From Gnetum montanum (Eukaryota > Streptophyta > Gnetopsida > Gnetales > Gnetaceae), in assembly GCA_015680685.1 (NCBI GenBank), contig MNCI01007974.1, positions 313,031 through 377,030 on the forward strand: a stretch of DNA of 64,000 nucleotides, read 5' to 3'. Within the stretch, counting starts at the first letter, position 1. Each line of letters opens with the position of its first letter. The notes under the pieces were generated by a model. That model saw nothing but the letters and a program-made list of their open reading frames with translations. It was not told the DNA's origin and searched no databases. The translations under genes and the position numbers were made by a program. Below, in pieces: positions 12,201-23,750 of this stretch.

Positions 12201-12404
12201 CCATTTTCATCTCAATAGATTGTAATTGATGAACCAATGTATTGAAGGTGTTCAAGTGTTTTGCAATAGTTGTACCTTCAACCATGTTACATTCATATAA
12301 TCACTTCTCTAAGCATAACTCATTTGTTAAGGATGTTGTTTGGTATAAAGCTTGTAGCTTATCCCACAAATCCTTGGTAGAAGAAACATTGACAACATTA
12401 AGTA
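9251..12404 (-). pseudogene. Ty1/copia gag-pol, decayed and lacking RNase H in cis
   Basis: Minus strand, heavily mutated. Gag of the UBN2 type lies at about 12,050-12,400 (LWDKLQALYQT-like, then MVEGTTIAKHLNTFNTLVHQ). A CCHC knuckle, CWNCGKFSHIKKDC, lies at 11,900-11,941. The protease start has WYMNLGASHHYTP (the catalytic Asp-Ser-Gly is now Asn-Leu-Gly). Integrase follows, with VSFIDDYSRKSKIY and LRTHNGGEF (second catalytic Asp now His), then AYVHVPKSNRSKLD. RT is badly damaged around the YVDD site and ends with SSLMYAMVSARLDIAYILEK at 9,251-9,580. The order gag-PR-IN-RT is diagnostic of copia. Its 5' side is interrupted by an Athila LTR at 12,410. Confidence 0.85.
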
Positions 12405-12409
12405 ATACC

Positions 12410-12893
12410 TAATGAATTCTACATCAGACAGCATCAATGGGGTTCCATTGATGGGATTCCATCGATGTAGGATTTGCTTCATTAATGGAATCCTGTCAAC
12501 GTAGCACCCTATCTCACCTATAAATGTGCACACATCCACCACATTTATAGCATCCATTACTTAGTATCCTAGTGAAGCTCTTGTATTTTGTTCATTCGAA
12601 AGTTAGAATATTTTCTAAGTGCCAACAATAGGATTTGGGAAGTGTACGGATCTTTATTCAAAACATTAATGTACCTAAGCACTTCAGTGTGATCAACAAT
12701 AAAGATGAGCTTTCTTGACTGAACCTTGCAACACTTGAATTATCTTAATGTTTACTTTATACATTTATTATTTGAGGAATTTATTTTAATTCCTCAAATT
12801 AATTAATTAATTAACAATTAATTAAAGCACATAAGTACAACCATTTTGAGCATACGTTAATGTTTAGTAATCCCAATAGCGCTTAATGCTTAG
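12410..12893 (+). mobile_element. C-type Athila LTR, 3' end missing
   Basis: Starts TAATGAATTCT, matching TGATGAATTCT at 52,712, and shares the same run of CATCGATG-like dyads and the phrase GTAGCACCCTATCTCACCTA. It has a TATA box (CCTATAAATG, 12,518-12,526) and an ACAATAAAGATGAGCTTT site matching the poly(A) region of the A and D LTRs. Homology stops at about 12,893, where the T2 LTR begins, so the last few hundred bases and the primer-binding site are lost. It sits inside copia gag. Inferred to be the 5' LTR of element C. Confidence 0.75.
12518..12526 (+). promoter_or_regulatory. TATA box of C-type LTR
   Basis: CCTATAAATG preceded by CATCGATG-type dyads, at the position equivalent to the TATA boxes of the A, B, D and E LTRs. 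Confidence 0.6.
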
Positions 12894-12896
12894 TAC

Positions 12897-13102
12897 CCTA
12901 CTGTAGTGGAGAGCATAGTCATAGCACTTAGACAAATTTGCAGAAAGTATCATCATTCTAACACTTAGAAAAAATTTTCAAATTTGGCAGTTTGAGCTAA
13001 CTATGCTCAACATGTAGAAAACTTTTGGCAAAGCACCACTATTTTGATGCTTAGCGAAATTTGTAGTCAAGACATCAGAACATAAAATTTTATGGTGTTT
13101 CA
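12897..13102 (-). mobile_element. T2 3' LTR stub
   Basis: Aligns base for base, with point differences, to 20,757-20,966. The boundary at 13,102 is defined by both copies diverging immediately beyond TGGTGTTTCA. Only the first part of the LTR is left. Confidence 0.75.
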
Positions 13103-13116
13103 TTGGTCCCTCTTTG
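13103..13116 (-). promoter_or_regulatory. T2 polypurine tract
   Basis: On the minus strand AAAGAGGGACCAA lies directly before the 3' LTR start, the expected primer for plus-strand DNA synthesis. Confidence 0.6.
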
Positions 13117-14260
13117 TTGATGTTTGGAGGAGTGGCCTAGGAGACATCAACAAAGAATTGCAAAACACCACAATAGATGTGGCACCAACATTGCTCATTA
13201 GTACTAGATCAGGTGTCGTTCCACCATGTTCAAGAGTGCTGTGGATAGGGGTATGCTAGGGCAAAGGGTATAGGCAATGCTAAGGAGATGAAATGCAAGT
13301 AGGGGAGATGAAATGCCAATACTGTATCATGATGCAAGAGGTGAAGTCAACATGATTGACGATGACCATGGCATGAAGTGGCTTGCCCCTAAAATGTTGA
13401 CCTCTCATCATAGTGCTCATGAGAGAGTCAACGTTAATTCAAGGGTTGACCAGTTGTGAAACTACAATGCTATTAATTTGCTTGGGGATGTGCTTTTCCC
13501 ATTCTCTTTTTTTTTTCTGTCATGAGGTAAAGCTTCATTGGGTCTGACTTACTACTGAATGCTACCTATAGGGTGTTGGCCATCAAGTGGATGGGCTTTG
13601 TGGGCCAACGAGTAGATGGGCTTTGCTTTTGATGCAACCATGTCTTGTCTATAGGATAGGGGTTTCCTCCCAAGGATGAGGTGTGTTACATCCATTTAGG
13701 CTTTGACTAGCCAATAGAGGCTCCCCATGAGACAAGTTGCGTTACATTCACCATGGGTTTGACAATGTGATGTGAAGAGAGTATGCCATGTGCATTTATA
13801 GTGTGTATGCATCAGAGGGGTTTACATGCAAGGGAATGCAAGGAATGCAAGAGGGTATTGGAATGCAAGGGGCATGCGTAGGATATAATGTGAGGACATG
13901 TGTAGGCTAAAAAAAGATGAAGGAAATGTGCACTATTGAGTGGCTTAGCTAGCCCAATCATGCACATCGAAGCAATGTGGGAATTTGTCATTGCGATGAG
14001 ATGCACCTTTGCATGACTACCTTTTGAGCTTCATCCTATAAACACAACTTCGAGAAGATAAGGAAACCACAAAATGTGAAATGCAAGTGAAATGCCAAAT
14101 GCAAAGATGTTGTAGATGCGTGAAAAGCTAAACTAGTTGTAAGTGCATAGGAAGCCAGTGAAAGTGCCTATGCAATGATGCTATGAGTGCCCCAAAGGTT
14201 GCACCAATGGAAGGTGTTATAAAAGATTAACAACATGCCAATTTAAAGTCTTAGCATACC
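13117..14260 (-). other. T2 3' noncoding region
   Basis: No ORF with recognisable content. Low-complexity stretches of AATGCAAG and ATGAAATGCAAG variants occur. It lies between the T2 minisatellites and the 3' LTR, where plant Tat-group elements commonly have a variable untranslated region. Confidence 0.5.
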
Positions 14261-14264
14261 GTGA

Positions 14265-14535
14265 ACCTAGTTTAAGGCCCTGGTAGACCATGATGTGCTA
14301 GTTTATAGTCATAGCAAGCTAGTGAGTGCTAGTTTATAGTCCTAGAAAACTGCTAGGTGCCAATTTAATGTCGTAGTAAATGGTGGATGTTGTGCTAGTT
14401 TAACATCATAACCCAAGGATGAGCTGTGCCAATTTAGCATCATAGCAGAAAATTTGTGCACTAGTTTATAGTCATAGTGGACTGTCTATGCTAGTTTAGC
14501 ATCATAGTAGATGATGTTTTGCCAATTTAGCATCA
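14265..14535. repeat. Minisatellite, units with TTTAGCATCATAG / TTTATAGTCATAG
   Basis: About seven imperfect units of 35-45 bases, each with a variant of GCTAGTTTAGCATCATAG followed by TGGATG-like sequence. Single units of the same motif also occur inside the T2 gag region, near 16,465 and 17,935. Confidence 0.75.
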
Positions 14536-14714
14536 TAGCGGATGAGCTATGTGCTTACCTTGCTTTGGTGAGGTACAGTGTTGCATGCATAACCATGTTG
14601 TATTCCTACAAGATCCTACAAAAATCAACTAGAAAAACAACATCAAGAAAAAACTTTATCACAAGGTTAATGTGCATAATTAAAAGGAAAGTAATGTGAA
14701 AGATGATAGTTTTG

Positions 14715-14955
14715 GGCCATTTTGGATTGCAACGATAGTTTAAGGCCATTTCAAGCCATCACTACTTTAAGGCCTTTTCGAGCCATGTGTTGTTTTTGGA
14801 GGCTGCTAGTTTTGGCCTCAGTATGCTGTGCAATAGTTTCAGGATCTTTTAGGCCATTCATTACCAATTTAAGGCCATGGCAGGCCATGCGATGCCAATT
14901 TAAGGCCATGGCTGGCCATGCGATGCCATTTTAAGGCCATGGTAGGCCATGAATT
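14715..14955. repeat. Minisatellite, about 31-base units with AAGGCCATGG
   Basis: Two near-identical units (TAAGGCCATGGCAGGCCATG and TAAGGCCATGGCTGGCCATG, each followed by CGATGCCA), a partial third, and several diverged units upstream with AAGGCCATTTCAAGCCAT. The core AAGGCCATGGC..GGCCAT is nearly self-complementary. Confidence 0.8.
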
Positions 14956-15084
14956 TTTGTGGTTTGTAGTTTTATGATTTTTATGCATTTTGAAGTTTTC
15001 AAATGCAATATGTAAGATAAGTGGATGAATGTGTAAACAAAGAATAAATGCATTACAAAAATCAAAGTAGTGTGTAAACTAAGC

Positions 15085-18000
15085 AAGTAGGCAAAACATA
15101 AATGCATGAACAAATGCAATGCATGTGAAAACCAAAAATTCATGGCATGTGGAGGAAAGGGCTAAGCATGCACTTAGCACATTTTTTGGCCAAGGAAAGT
15201 CTTGGTCATGTAGTTTCTTCCTAACTAGATGTGGATTAGGAGGCATGCAAGGCTTAGTGTCCTCTGGGAGTATATTGGCTTCAACCACTTGTTTGGGTGT
15301 GTTAGACTTAGGTGTTGTGTTGGTTGCTGCAGGTGTACCATCAAGAAACTCTACCTCCAACACTTGGCACATGTCTACGTGGTGGATATCTGGAGGGGAG
15401 ACATTATCACCATAGATGATAGCTTGACCACCTTCGTATGGAAGGTGGATCTCCTAGTGGATGGAAGAGGAGATTGCTCTTAGTTGGACTAGATAAGGCT
15501 TACCTAGTATTAGGTTGAAGCCTGGCATCTCCTCTATGATTGTGAAATCCACAAAGGTGGGGAATTGCTCCCCTACCATGAAGGTAATGTTGATTGTACC
15601 CCTAACGGTGATGCGTGATCCATTGAAGGACTTTAGATACATGGTTTTGGTAGGCCTAATCTCATCTGTCAAGCCTAGCTTGTCAATGACAGAGTAAAAA
15701 ACTATGTTTGTTGCTACATCATCATCAACATGCATCCTATAGATTGTGCACTATCCTACACATATGCTAATTGACAACGAAGTTTTTGTAACCTCCCCTT
15801 ATTTGGGGTTGACCTTAACTACTTCATTGCGAAAGAATAGGAATGTTGAACTTAATTCCTATGGTGTAGGAGGTAATATCACTGCATAGATAGAATTCTC
15901 ATCTACAGGGATGTCCTCTGTAACATGAATGAAGGTCAATAACTAAGTCAGCACTTGGCAGTGAGCAGATGAGGTCATGACCAGGTCATATAAGCTTACC
16001 ATTATGTTCTTCTACTTGAGTGTTTATTTCACCTAGGCTAATGTAGTTGCAAGGTCCTTGTCATCAGTCATTGTGTTGGCCTTAACCTCCTCCATGTGGC
16101 TTGAGATATGAATTTCTTACGGAGGGGACTTGGCATGGGTTGTTTGGCCTACTTGGGGGTAGGGGCCTCATTGTTCAATTGCGACTTGTTGGTTGCAGCC
16201 TTTGCTTTGGTCATGGTGGTTGCGATACACTTGTTCATCCTCTAGCATTGCCATTTTGTAGGCCTACCTAGGTTGTTAGTGGAGTTGGCCATTGTAGGAG
16301 AATAAACCAACATGTTACCCACTATTGGGCTTTGGGTAGGTGAGGGACCATCATGTTGTGGCACCTTGATGACAAATGATGATTGTTTAGGAGTTGTTGT
16401 TGTGGGGCTAGCTTGTTGTGGCACCTTGAAAGGGTTGCTTAGCGGTTTTTGTTGCTACATCATGCTAGTTTGATGTCATAGTAGATGGAGGCTATGGGAC
16501 CTTAACCACAAAGGGTTTTGTGGGTTCCCAAGGTGGTACTTTGATCACAAAAGGAGGCCTCTTGCTCATGAAGGCTGAGGGAATTCTTTCATTGCTGGGA
16601 GGCACTTAGATCATAAAAGGTTGCTACATAGGTTTAAACTTGCCTCCTACATTGATGGAGTTTATGACATAAGGGGCATCATCTACATTAGATTAGCTCA
16701 CTATGTTAAGCACCAGTTGGCCCCTTTCTATCATTTTTTGCAAATTTTCCTACAAAGCTCGATAGTTTTCAGTACTATGATTGGACATTTGATGGTAATG
16801 ATAGTATTGGTCTAGTTGGTAATGTTGTGGGATTGGGGGCTCATTTAGTACTACTAAGGTAGGGTTCCTCAGTAGTTTGCAACACCTATCATGTCATTGG
16901 AAAGTAGTTTTTTATACTTGTTTGTATTGGATTTTCTTAGCTTTCAAGAGTTGATCCAACAACTCTAAGGATTTCATTAGCAATGGGGTGTACTTTGAGT
17001 GATCGTTACACTCCAAGTGAATTCTTGTAGTGGCTTGCACTATGAGCCCTACTGATGTGGATGAGTTGGTAGTAGAGTTGGTGGCTTTGTGTGTTAGGGC
17101 CTTGGGTTGTTTAGCCTTTGGGCCTTAGTTGGATTCTTTTGTAGGTGTGGCTACTATTGCCACTATTGTATTTTACTTCACACATGATAGTTTTTATAGG
17201 CCATGTAGGCTGGGTCATTGCTTGCTTGTGCTGCCTCCTTTATGCCCTTTGTTTGGGCAAAGGCTTGGCTGAGAGACTTTGGGGCCAAGTAGTACAATTT
17301 TGACTTGATGAAGTCATTTGCTACACCCTTGAAAATGGCTAAGAGGTGAGTCTCTACTAGCATCTCATGAATTTCTTGCAAGGTGGCACTCCATTATTGG
17401 ATGAATTTGGTCATGGGCTCTAAGGACCCCTGCTTTACCTACATGAGCTAGTCAAGAGTTACTTTAGGTTTTAGGTTATACTTGAAGCATGTGACAAATT
17501 GGCTAAGGAGATCCTCCAAAGAGGAGATTGAGGCCCTAGGTAATGAATGGTACCAATCTAAGGCCTTGCCAATGAGAGACATGAGGAAGACATGCATGAT
17601 GGCATGTGACCATACTTGCAAAAGAAAGCTCTTAGACCTGAATGTGACCAAGTTCATGTTGGGGTCACCTTCACCATTGTACTTGGTGAGTTGAGGCAGT
17701 GGAACCCTAGTTGGGAGAGTTAGGGATGATACAGTAGGACTTATGGGGTTGTCCTAGTAAAAGTCCACCACCTTGATGATTTCAGAGGAGGCAGCCTTGA
17801 GCCGGTTGATCTCCTCCATCAAACATTGGATTAGCTAGAATGCCTGATCCATGCTTGGAGGTGTGTGTGTCAGTTGCATTGGCTGGGCTTATGTTGGTTA
17901 CACAATGAAGGGCTAGATTGTTGGTTGTGGAATATGCCAATTTAGCATCATAGTAGATGGTCCTTGCTAGTTTAACATTGTAGTGGATGCATGCAATTGA

Positions 18001-18390
18001 TGCATTGGCTAAGCCACGGATGTGGTGATCGAGGTAGGCCACACATGCATGGGTTGAATTGACACCAAGAACACCAATGAAATAGATGGGGCATATGATT
18101 CTTGAATTTTTTGGGGCATGGAGATGGCCCTAGCATGAGCGTGAGGCTGGGCAAATGCAACAATTTCTTACAAGGAAGGTTGAGTTAGCATAGTTACCAT
18201 CTCAAAGAGGATGGATGAACTGAAACAAGAAGGAGCCATACTAGGGAGTGCTTGTTGGAAGATGGTGTAGAGGGGGCTTTCACATTTGCAATAGGCCTCA
18301 AACTCATCATCTTCCTCCTGTGAGGCTTCCTCATAGGTTGTCCCTACATCGTGCTCATTTACACAGATGAGTTGGGACAACAACTAGTGA
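15085..18390 (-). pseudogene. T2 gag-protease, decayed
   Basis: The minus-strand frame is broken by many stops. The gag core lies at 17,178-17,657: SLIGKALDWYHSLPRASISS and LLSQFVTCF, then a segment with LYYLAPKSLSQAFAQ, matching the Ty3 Gag pattern AxxWYxxLPxxSIxxWxxLxxxF. A Pro/Gln/Thr-rich stretch lies at 16,242-16,424. A protease-region tail at 15,454-15,735 contains LGLTDEIRPTKTMYLKSFNG, a fold strand with VGEQFPTFVDFTIIE, and FNLILGKPYL, the usual end of retroviral-type proteases. The catalytic Asp-Ser/Thr-Gly is no longer clear. After 15,085 the coding region gives way to minisatellites, so no RT follows. Confidence 0.7.
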
Positions 18391-18654
18391 TAGGACTTCG
18401 TGAGTGGAATTATGTCGAACGAGGAGGGTTTGTACTCTCATCCATTTTGGTGGACTCATTCATAGTCCTGTTTTGCCTCTAAGTTAAGGCAATCCAAGGG
18501 TAGTCTTGCTTGGATTTTGGCACAAACACACTTGTATTGTTTGTGGCTTATCGTAGCATGCTTTGGGTGGATCGTGGTGTCAAATGTGTTAGACACCGAC
18601 GTGGAAGGTTGATCTGGATTCATGTTCACAAATAGGGTTGTGTGAGTTGTTGTT

Positions 18655-18995
18655 TGTAAAAAAAATGGCTAACTCTGGAAATTGCAAAAACAATGCTTAA
18701 GACTACTGGTAGTAGAAAATGGCTAAGTCTAGAAACTACAAAAAATTAACTAAGTGTAAAACTATAGAAAATTGACTAAGTTTAAAACTACAAAAATTTG
18801 GCTAAGTATGAAAATGCAAAACAAATGCTAAGTATGGAAATATAGAAAAAATGCTAAGTATGAAGATGTAGAAAAATGGTTAAGTCTACCAGTAGTAAAA
18901 AATGGCTAAGTATAAAAATGCAAAAAAATGACTAAGTATGAAAATGCTGAAAAAATGGCTAACTATAAAACTACAGAAAAAATGCTAAGTATGGA
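18655..18995 (-). repeat. T2 leader tandem repeat
   Basis: Around ten imperfect units of 30-36 bases containing GGCTAAGTATGAAAATGCA or close variants, between the presumed primer-binding motif and gag. Confidence 0.75.
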
Positions 18996-19191
18996 GACTA
19001 TGCTCCACACCAACTACGCTCTCCACTTACTACACTTAGACAGCAAAGACTTAGAAAAAAGTGGAATATGGATTGATTTGGGTTGCTATGCAGGGTCTTA
19101 GGAAGACTAACAAGGGGGACCAATCTACACCTATGGGGGTGTAGAGAGCACACAAAGACAACCACAATGGAGTGCAAAGAGGAAATAGCAG

Positions 19192-19210
19192 GCCCTCCTT
19201 CTAACACCAA
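19192..19210 (-). promoter_or_regulatory. T2 LTR/leader junction motif
   Basis: On the minus strand TTGGTGTTAGAAGGAGGGC, one base different from T1 (4,570-4,588) and from 62,415-62,433. It marks the inner end of the T2 5' LTR. Confidence 0.6.
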
Positions 19211-19215
19211 AAAAT

Positions 19216-20966
19216 TATAATGACTAAGAACATCAATAGCTGGAACATTGAGGGGCTCATAGGTGCATAGCCTAACCCTACATCCATGCGAAGGCCTTGC
19301 TCGAGGCAGAGGTGGGGTGCCTTGAATAGTCTTGTCAATCAAATAGGGACTTATGGAATGTAAATGATGCTAATGCAAAAATGAAGTTAAGTGTCAAGCA
19401 GGGTCAAGCATATGAATAGTGTCGAGCATAGTTGGTGTTAACAATGTGAATAGTGCCAAGTGTAGTCATGTTTTTGGCAAAAAATAGGAGTGTTGACACA
19501 CGTGGACTACTTCCCAAGTGCATTTGTAGGCCAAATGTGGATAAAATGCAAAAAATGCAAAGAAAATGCAAAGGAAGAAGAGAGAGAAATAGAACACCAT
19601 CCCAAATGGGGTTGAACTTAGTTAACACCAAAATGGATTTAGAAGGTACACGGTGTACAACAAGCATAATGGGAATGTAGTCATAGTCTCAGTGATGTCG
19701 GGTTATGAATTCTGGCACTTAGTGTGATGTACCGTGCCTACCGGGTTGGCCATCGCAGTGTACCGTGCAATGTTCTATAGGGGCTGTGTGCTCTAGGTCT
19801 CATTCACCCACAAAGTTAAGTGCCAAGATGTCAAAATACCAAATGCCAAATGAAAGTGTCAGTTGCCGACCTCTAAAATGTTGGGGTGAAGGGGTATTTA
19901 TCGGGCTAGCGTTAGCCCAAAATGTAGATCGTGAGACATGTGATAGAGCAATAGGTGGGACTACGCTCACCCCAACTACGCTTTGGTGTTAAGCTCTGCG
20001 GTGTTGAGTGGTGTCATTGCTTTGATGAAGTTTGTGAAGCCAAGACTATGACTACGCTGCTCAGCTACACGGAGAAGACCACAATGTACCTGAAAATTCC
20101 AAATAATGTCAAAAAATGCAACTTTTGGAGACTATGCGCTATAGCATAGTTACAATTTTTGGGAAAAGGAAGAGGAAAAAATGACAAATGCTGCTACTTG
20201 AGAGGTGCTAGAGCTAATGTGAATGTCAATGCTATGATGTGGAGGCCTTTGGAGGTAGTTCTTGCCAACTATTCTCTTGCTATGCTCTGGAGCATAGTGA
20301 GAGCGTAGTCCCAGACTTAGGCAAATCTGGTCAAAATTAGCAAAATTTGGCAAAATGTGGCTAAGTGTTGACTATGCTCTAGGGGAGGTTGACTATGCTC
20401 TCGAGCATAGTGAGCGAATGTGGCCAAGTGTTGACTACGCTCTAGGGGAGGCTAACTACGCTCCCAAAAATAGCAAGTGTAGTGAGCATAGACTCAACAC
20501 TTAGAAAAATTTATATAAAATCTAGCACCTGGGGTGACTACACTGACTATGCTCTAAAGTGTAGTCAGAAAGTGTAGTCCCAACAATTAGAAAAATTTTG
20601 TACAACTAGTGTTTTCATGCTAACTATGTTGACTACACTTTAGAGCGTAGTCCTAGCAATGGAGAGTGTAGTCTTAGCACTTAGAAAAATCTGTAGCTTG
20701 TGTCATCATTCTGACACTTAGCCAAAATTATAGAAAATTGGCCACTAAAGCTGACTATGCTCTACTACAGTGGAGAGTGTAGTCCCAGCACTTAGACAAA
20801 TTTGCAAAAAGTGTCATTATTCTAACACTTGGAAAAATTTTGCAAATATGGCAATTTGAGCTGACTATGCTCAACACATAGAAAAATTTGGGCAAAGTGC
20901 CACCATTTTGACACTTGGCCAAATTTGCAATAAAGATGTTAGGACTCAAAATTTTGTGGTGTTTCA
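19216..20966 (-). mobile_element. T2 5' LTR with dyad repeats
   Basis: About 1.75 kb. It starts TGAAACACCACAAAATTTTG on the minus strand at 20,966, a boundary confirmed by the 3' copy. From about 20,280 to 20,900 it carries repeated GACTATGCTC / GAGCATAGT dyads, including perfect 8-base arms at 20,393-20,400 and 20,403-20,410. No coding capacity. Confidence 0.7.
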
Positions 20967-22160
20967 CTGGCCATGGCTTTTCTCAAAGGAAGAAGCTCCA
21001 CCATATCTTTGAAGGGCTCCAGATATAAATAAGGAGAACTCGTGGGGTTTATGCCTAAGAGAGACTTTCAGAGCTAAGGGTCCATCATACCCAAAGGCTG
21101 ATTAAGCAAGTGACCAAAGAAGAAGGTGAGTTACAAAAAAAAAGGAAAATTGTAGAGGAATACAACTAAGACCTTTCCATTCATAAAAAGAAAGTCCAGT
21201 TTTGTGATAACAAGGAGGAGACAACACTTGATGAAGTGGTGCAACGTAAGACCTTGCCGATCCAAAAATCTATTTATGAAATATTGACCAAGGTAGAAAA
21301 AATGTGGAATTCTTTAGATGAGAAATTTCAAACTTCCCTAAAAATTATAAAAGATTCCAAAGAGCAAGTTAGTGGTCATGATCAATGATGAATGAAAGAA
21401 GCTAAACATGTCCATCAAAAGGATAAGGGCAAAGCTACTACTATTGAATAGGTTGAAGAATCTAAAATAGATGATGATGGTGGATGTGACATCTATTACT
21501 ATGAGCATCCTAAGGGATGTTGCCCCATTGCATCACACTTAGAGAAGTTTGGGGTGTACACACTAAATCCTAGATTGGAAAGAAGGTAAGCACCTAAAAG
21601 ATTGCCTTATCCTTAAGGTAACTATAGGTAGTCCACCAACATAAAGCCTATTATCCAAGGAGCTCCACCCCAGCCTCATGAGTAGTACCAGCAATGAAAA
21701 CACTCACAGTTATGGGGGATGCCACCACCAAGGCAAGATTATCCTTATTGGTAGCTAGATCCCTATGGGTACTATGTTTAGCAGCTAATTTCTCTACAAG
21801 ACTCTTTCAGTCATGCATCTTTCTAGCATCAATACTATCCTCCTAAATACTATAGAGCTCAATCTCCAAAAGGTAAATCCCCATTTCCATTCTACCCTCC
21901 TCATCCTTCTACACCTATGCATTTGCCCTCGACTCAATTGTCACTAGCTCCATCCATGCAAGGTGAAATTCCTACCTAGTCACAACAAAGAAACACTACA
22001 AAGATTGTTAACTTATAGTTGGCTTCTCAGCTAAGTGGTTTGGAGAATAGACCCCAAAAAAGACCTATCTTCCAAACCAATAGTCCTTCCAAGCCCTCAT
22101 AGACACCTACAGCTGATGATCCTACTTCTCCCTCATCCTCTACATCATCATCATTCTAGG
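20967..22160 (+). pseudogene. Element C gag, 5' part lost
   Basis: Collinear with the A gag from the codons for GTYAQGRLSQLRAHE onward. The residual frame shows an EEGE-type segment, KVQFCD-like (AAAGTCCAGTTTTGTGAT), a DIYYYEHPKGCCPIASHL segment and the Pro/Gln-rich tail. Many stops and shifts; numerous CAG and CAA codons have become TAG and TAA. Its 5' portion is missing because T2 and an adjoining deletion lie immediately to the left. Confidence 0.7.
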
Positions 22161-22860
22161 AACCCTTCAAACCAAATGCCTCCCAAAGTGCATACTGTGA
22201 TGTTGACCCATGTGATCACAGATTATATTAAGATTGGTCACCTTCTTAGGAAAAGATCTGATCCTAGAAGTCCCCTAATTTACTTGCAAATCATTGGAAA
22301 TGAGCCTTGCAAGGCTCTTCTAGATTCAAGTTCTAGTGTGAATTTGATTTCCCATGAGATGTACAAAACTTGAAACTTACCTCCACTCAAGAAGAGCAAC
22401 ATCTATATTGAGTTGGCAAATCAATCCATCATTGTTCCCTTGGGGCTATTGAAAGACATTGTAACCATCATCTATGGACAGTCCTATCCTACTGACTTCC
22501 TAGTGACTCATGTTAATAATTGCAAGGGGGACTTCCTAATCATCATAGGGAGGGCTTGGCTAAGCACAATAGATGCACAACTAGGAATCAAAGGCCTTTC
22601 CTTGGAAATTTCTGAGGAAAATTCTTTTAGTAAGATTGAGAGGAAGCACATTCCATGCATTGCATATAGTGACATAGGGTACAACTGTGTGTATAAATTA
22701 TGGACCATAAAAAGCACATCTATCATAGCATGCAAACAATGTGCTAATGTGACAAAAATTGAAAGGAGCTTATACATAGTAGCTACAAAGCAAAAGGGCA
22801 CCTAGTGGTTGACAGCTGATGAAAAATGTAGTCCAACAATATGCATGGAACTAACTAAGA
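22161..22860 (+). pseudogene. Element C protease region
   Basis: Mostly open in one frame: HTVMLTHVITDYIKIGHLL, then PLIYLQIIGNEPCKALLDS at the presumed active site, where the usual Asp-Ser-Gly reads DSSSSVNLIS, then NQSIIVPLGLLKDIV, YPTDFLVTHV and FLIIIGRAWLSTIDAQLGI (the fold's ILGRPWL end). Homologous to the protease segments of A (37,500-38,100) and D (58,670-59,200). Further on, CLYVATT-type codons are retained (LYIVATKQ). Confidence 0.75.
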
Positions 22861-22989
22861 GCCTTTCGAGTGCCTACATTGAAGGCAAGGATGAACTAGA
22901 GTAAGTTCATTGCCAAATCTCTATTGATGAACTTGATGAAACCAACTAGGAAGAGTTGGAGACCCTTGAAAGCTTCAAACAAGAGCCCC

Positions 22990-23750
22990 TTTAGTTGAAT
23001 CCTTTACTAGCTGGAATGGAATATGTCTTTCTAAACAATGGAAACCGAGTTATCATCAATGCTAATCTTTCTCCTATGCAAAAAAAAGATGTTGTTGGAG
23101 GTGGTCAACAAATGGCCAACAACCTTTGCTTGGTCATATTATGAATTCACTAGAATTGATCCTACGATATGTTGGCACCATATCTACACAAATCCTTCCA
23201 TCAAGCCAAAGAGGCAAAGGCAGCAAAAATTGAACCCCAAACTTCTCAAGGCGAGGTTCATTAAGGAGGAGATTAAACAACTTCTCAAGGTGAGGTTCAT
23301 CTATCCCATTGCGAATAGTGAGTGGGTTAACCCACTTGTGATAGTGCCAAAGAAGGATGACAAATGGACGGTCTGCATCGATTTCAAGCTGTTAAACATG
23401 GCAATATACAAAGATCACTTTCCGTTGCCATTTGTGGACCAGGCATTGAATACCATTTCTAGGCATTGCTACTACAACTCTCTGGATGGTTATAGTGGCT
23501 ATAACCAAATTTAGATCACACCACAGGATCATGCCAAAATAACATTCACAAGTCCCTAGGAAACTTTCGAATACAAAAAAATGTCATTTGGCCTATTCAA
23601 TAACCCCGTCACATTCCAACACCTTGTCCTAAGCATCTTCCAATAGCATATCAGTAGTGGGGTGGAAGTCTTCATAGATTTCTCCACCTATGGGGCTACA
23701 TTTGAGCAAGCCATGGACTGTCTTGAGCAAGTCTTAGGACTTCATTGGTT
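22990..23750 (+). pseudogene. Element C reverse transcriptase, truncated
   Basis: Athila/Tat-type RT: the pre-RT segment TTFAWSYYEFTRIDPTICWH, then RFIYPIANSEWVNPLVIVPK, KWTVCIDFKLLN, DHFPLPFVDQ, YYNSLDGYSGYNQI, MSFGLFNNPVTFQ and VFIDFSTYGATFEQAMDCLE. The catalytic pair normally seen as MDDF reads IDF, with one Asp lost. Stops at the positions of Gln codons. Homology ends at about 23,750, so the RNase H and most of the integrase are missing here. Confidence 0.85.

Larger units (their letters stand above)
12897..20966 (-). mobile_element. T2: Tat-like Ty3 element, non-autonomous, rich in tandem repeats
   Basis: A minus-strand element of about 8 kb. Its 5' LTR (19,216-20,966) and a 3' LTR stub (12,897-13,102) share about 205 bases beginning TGAAACACCA on the minus strand. 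Internal order: leader motif, leader tandem repeats, gag, protease, then minisatellites and a purine tract before the 3' LTR. There is no RT, RNase H or integrase. It lies within the gag of element C. No target duplication is seen, because the outer part of its 3' LTR and the flanking C sequence are deleted. Confidence 0.8.

Noticed and set aside
15119-15697. Plus-strand ORFs of 60-98 codons
   Set aside because: The minus strand over the same bases matches the protease end and its tail in T2.
20280-20900. CRISPR-like array
   Set aside because: The spacing and units are irregular, the repeats are dyads within an LTR, and the genome is a plant nuclear one.
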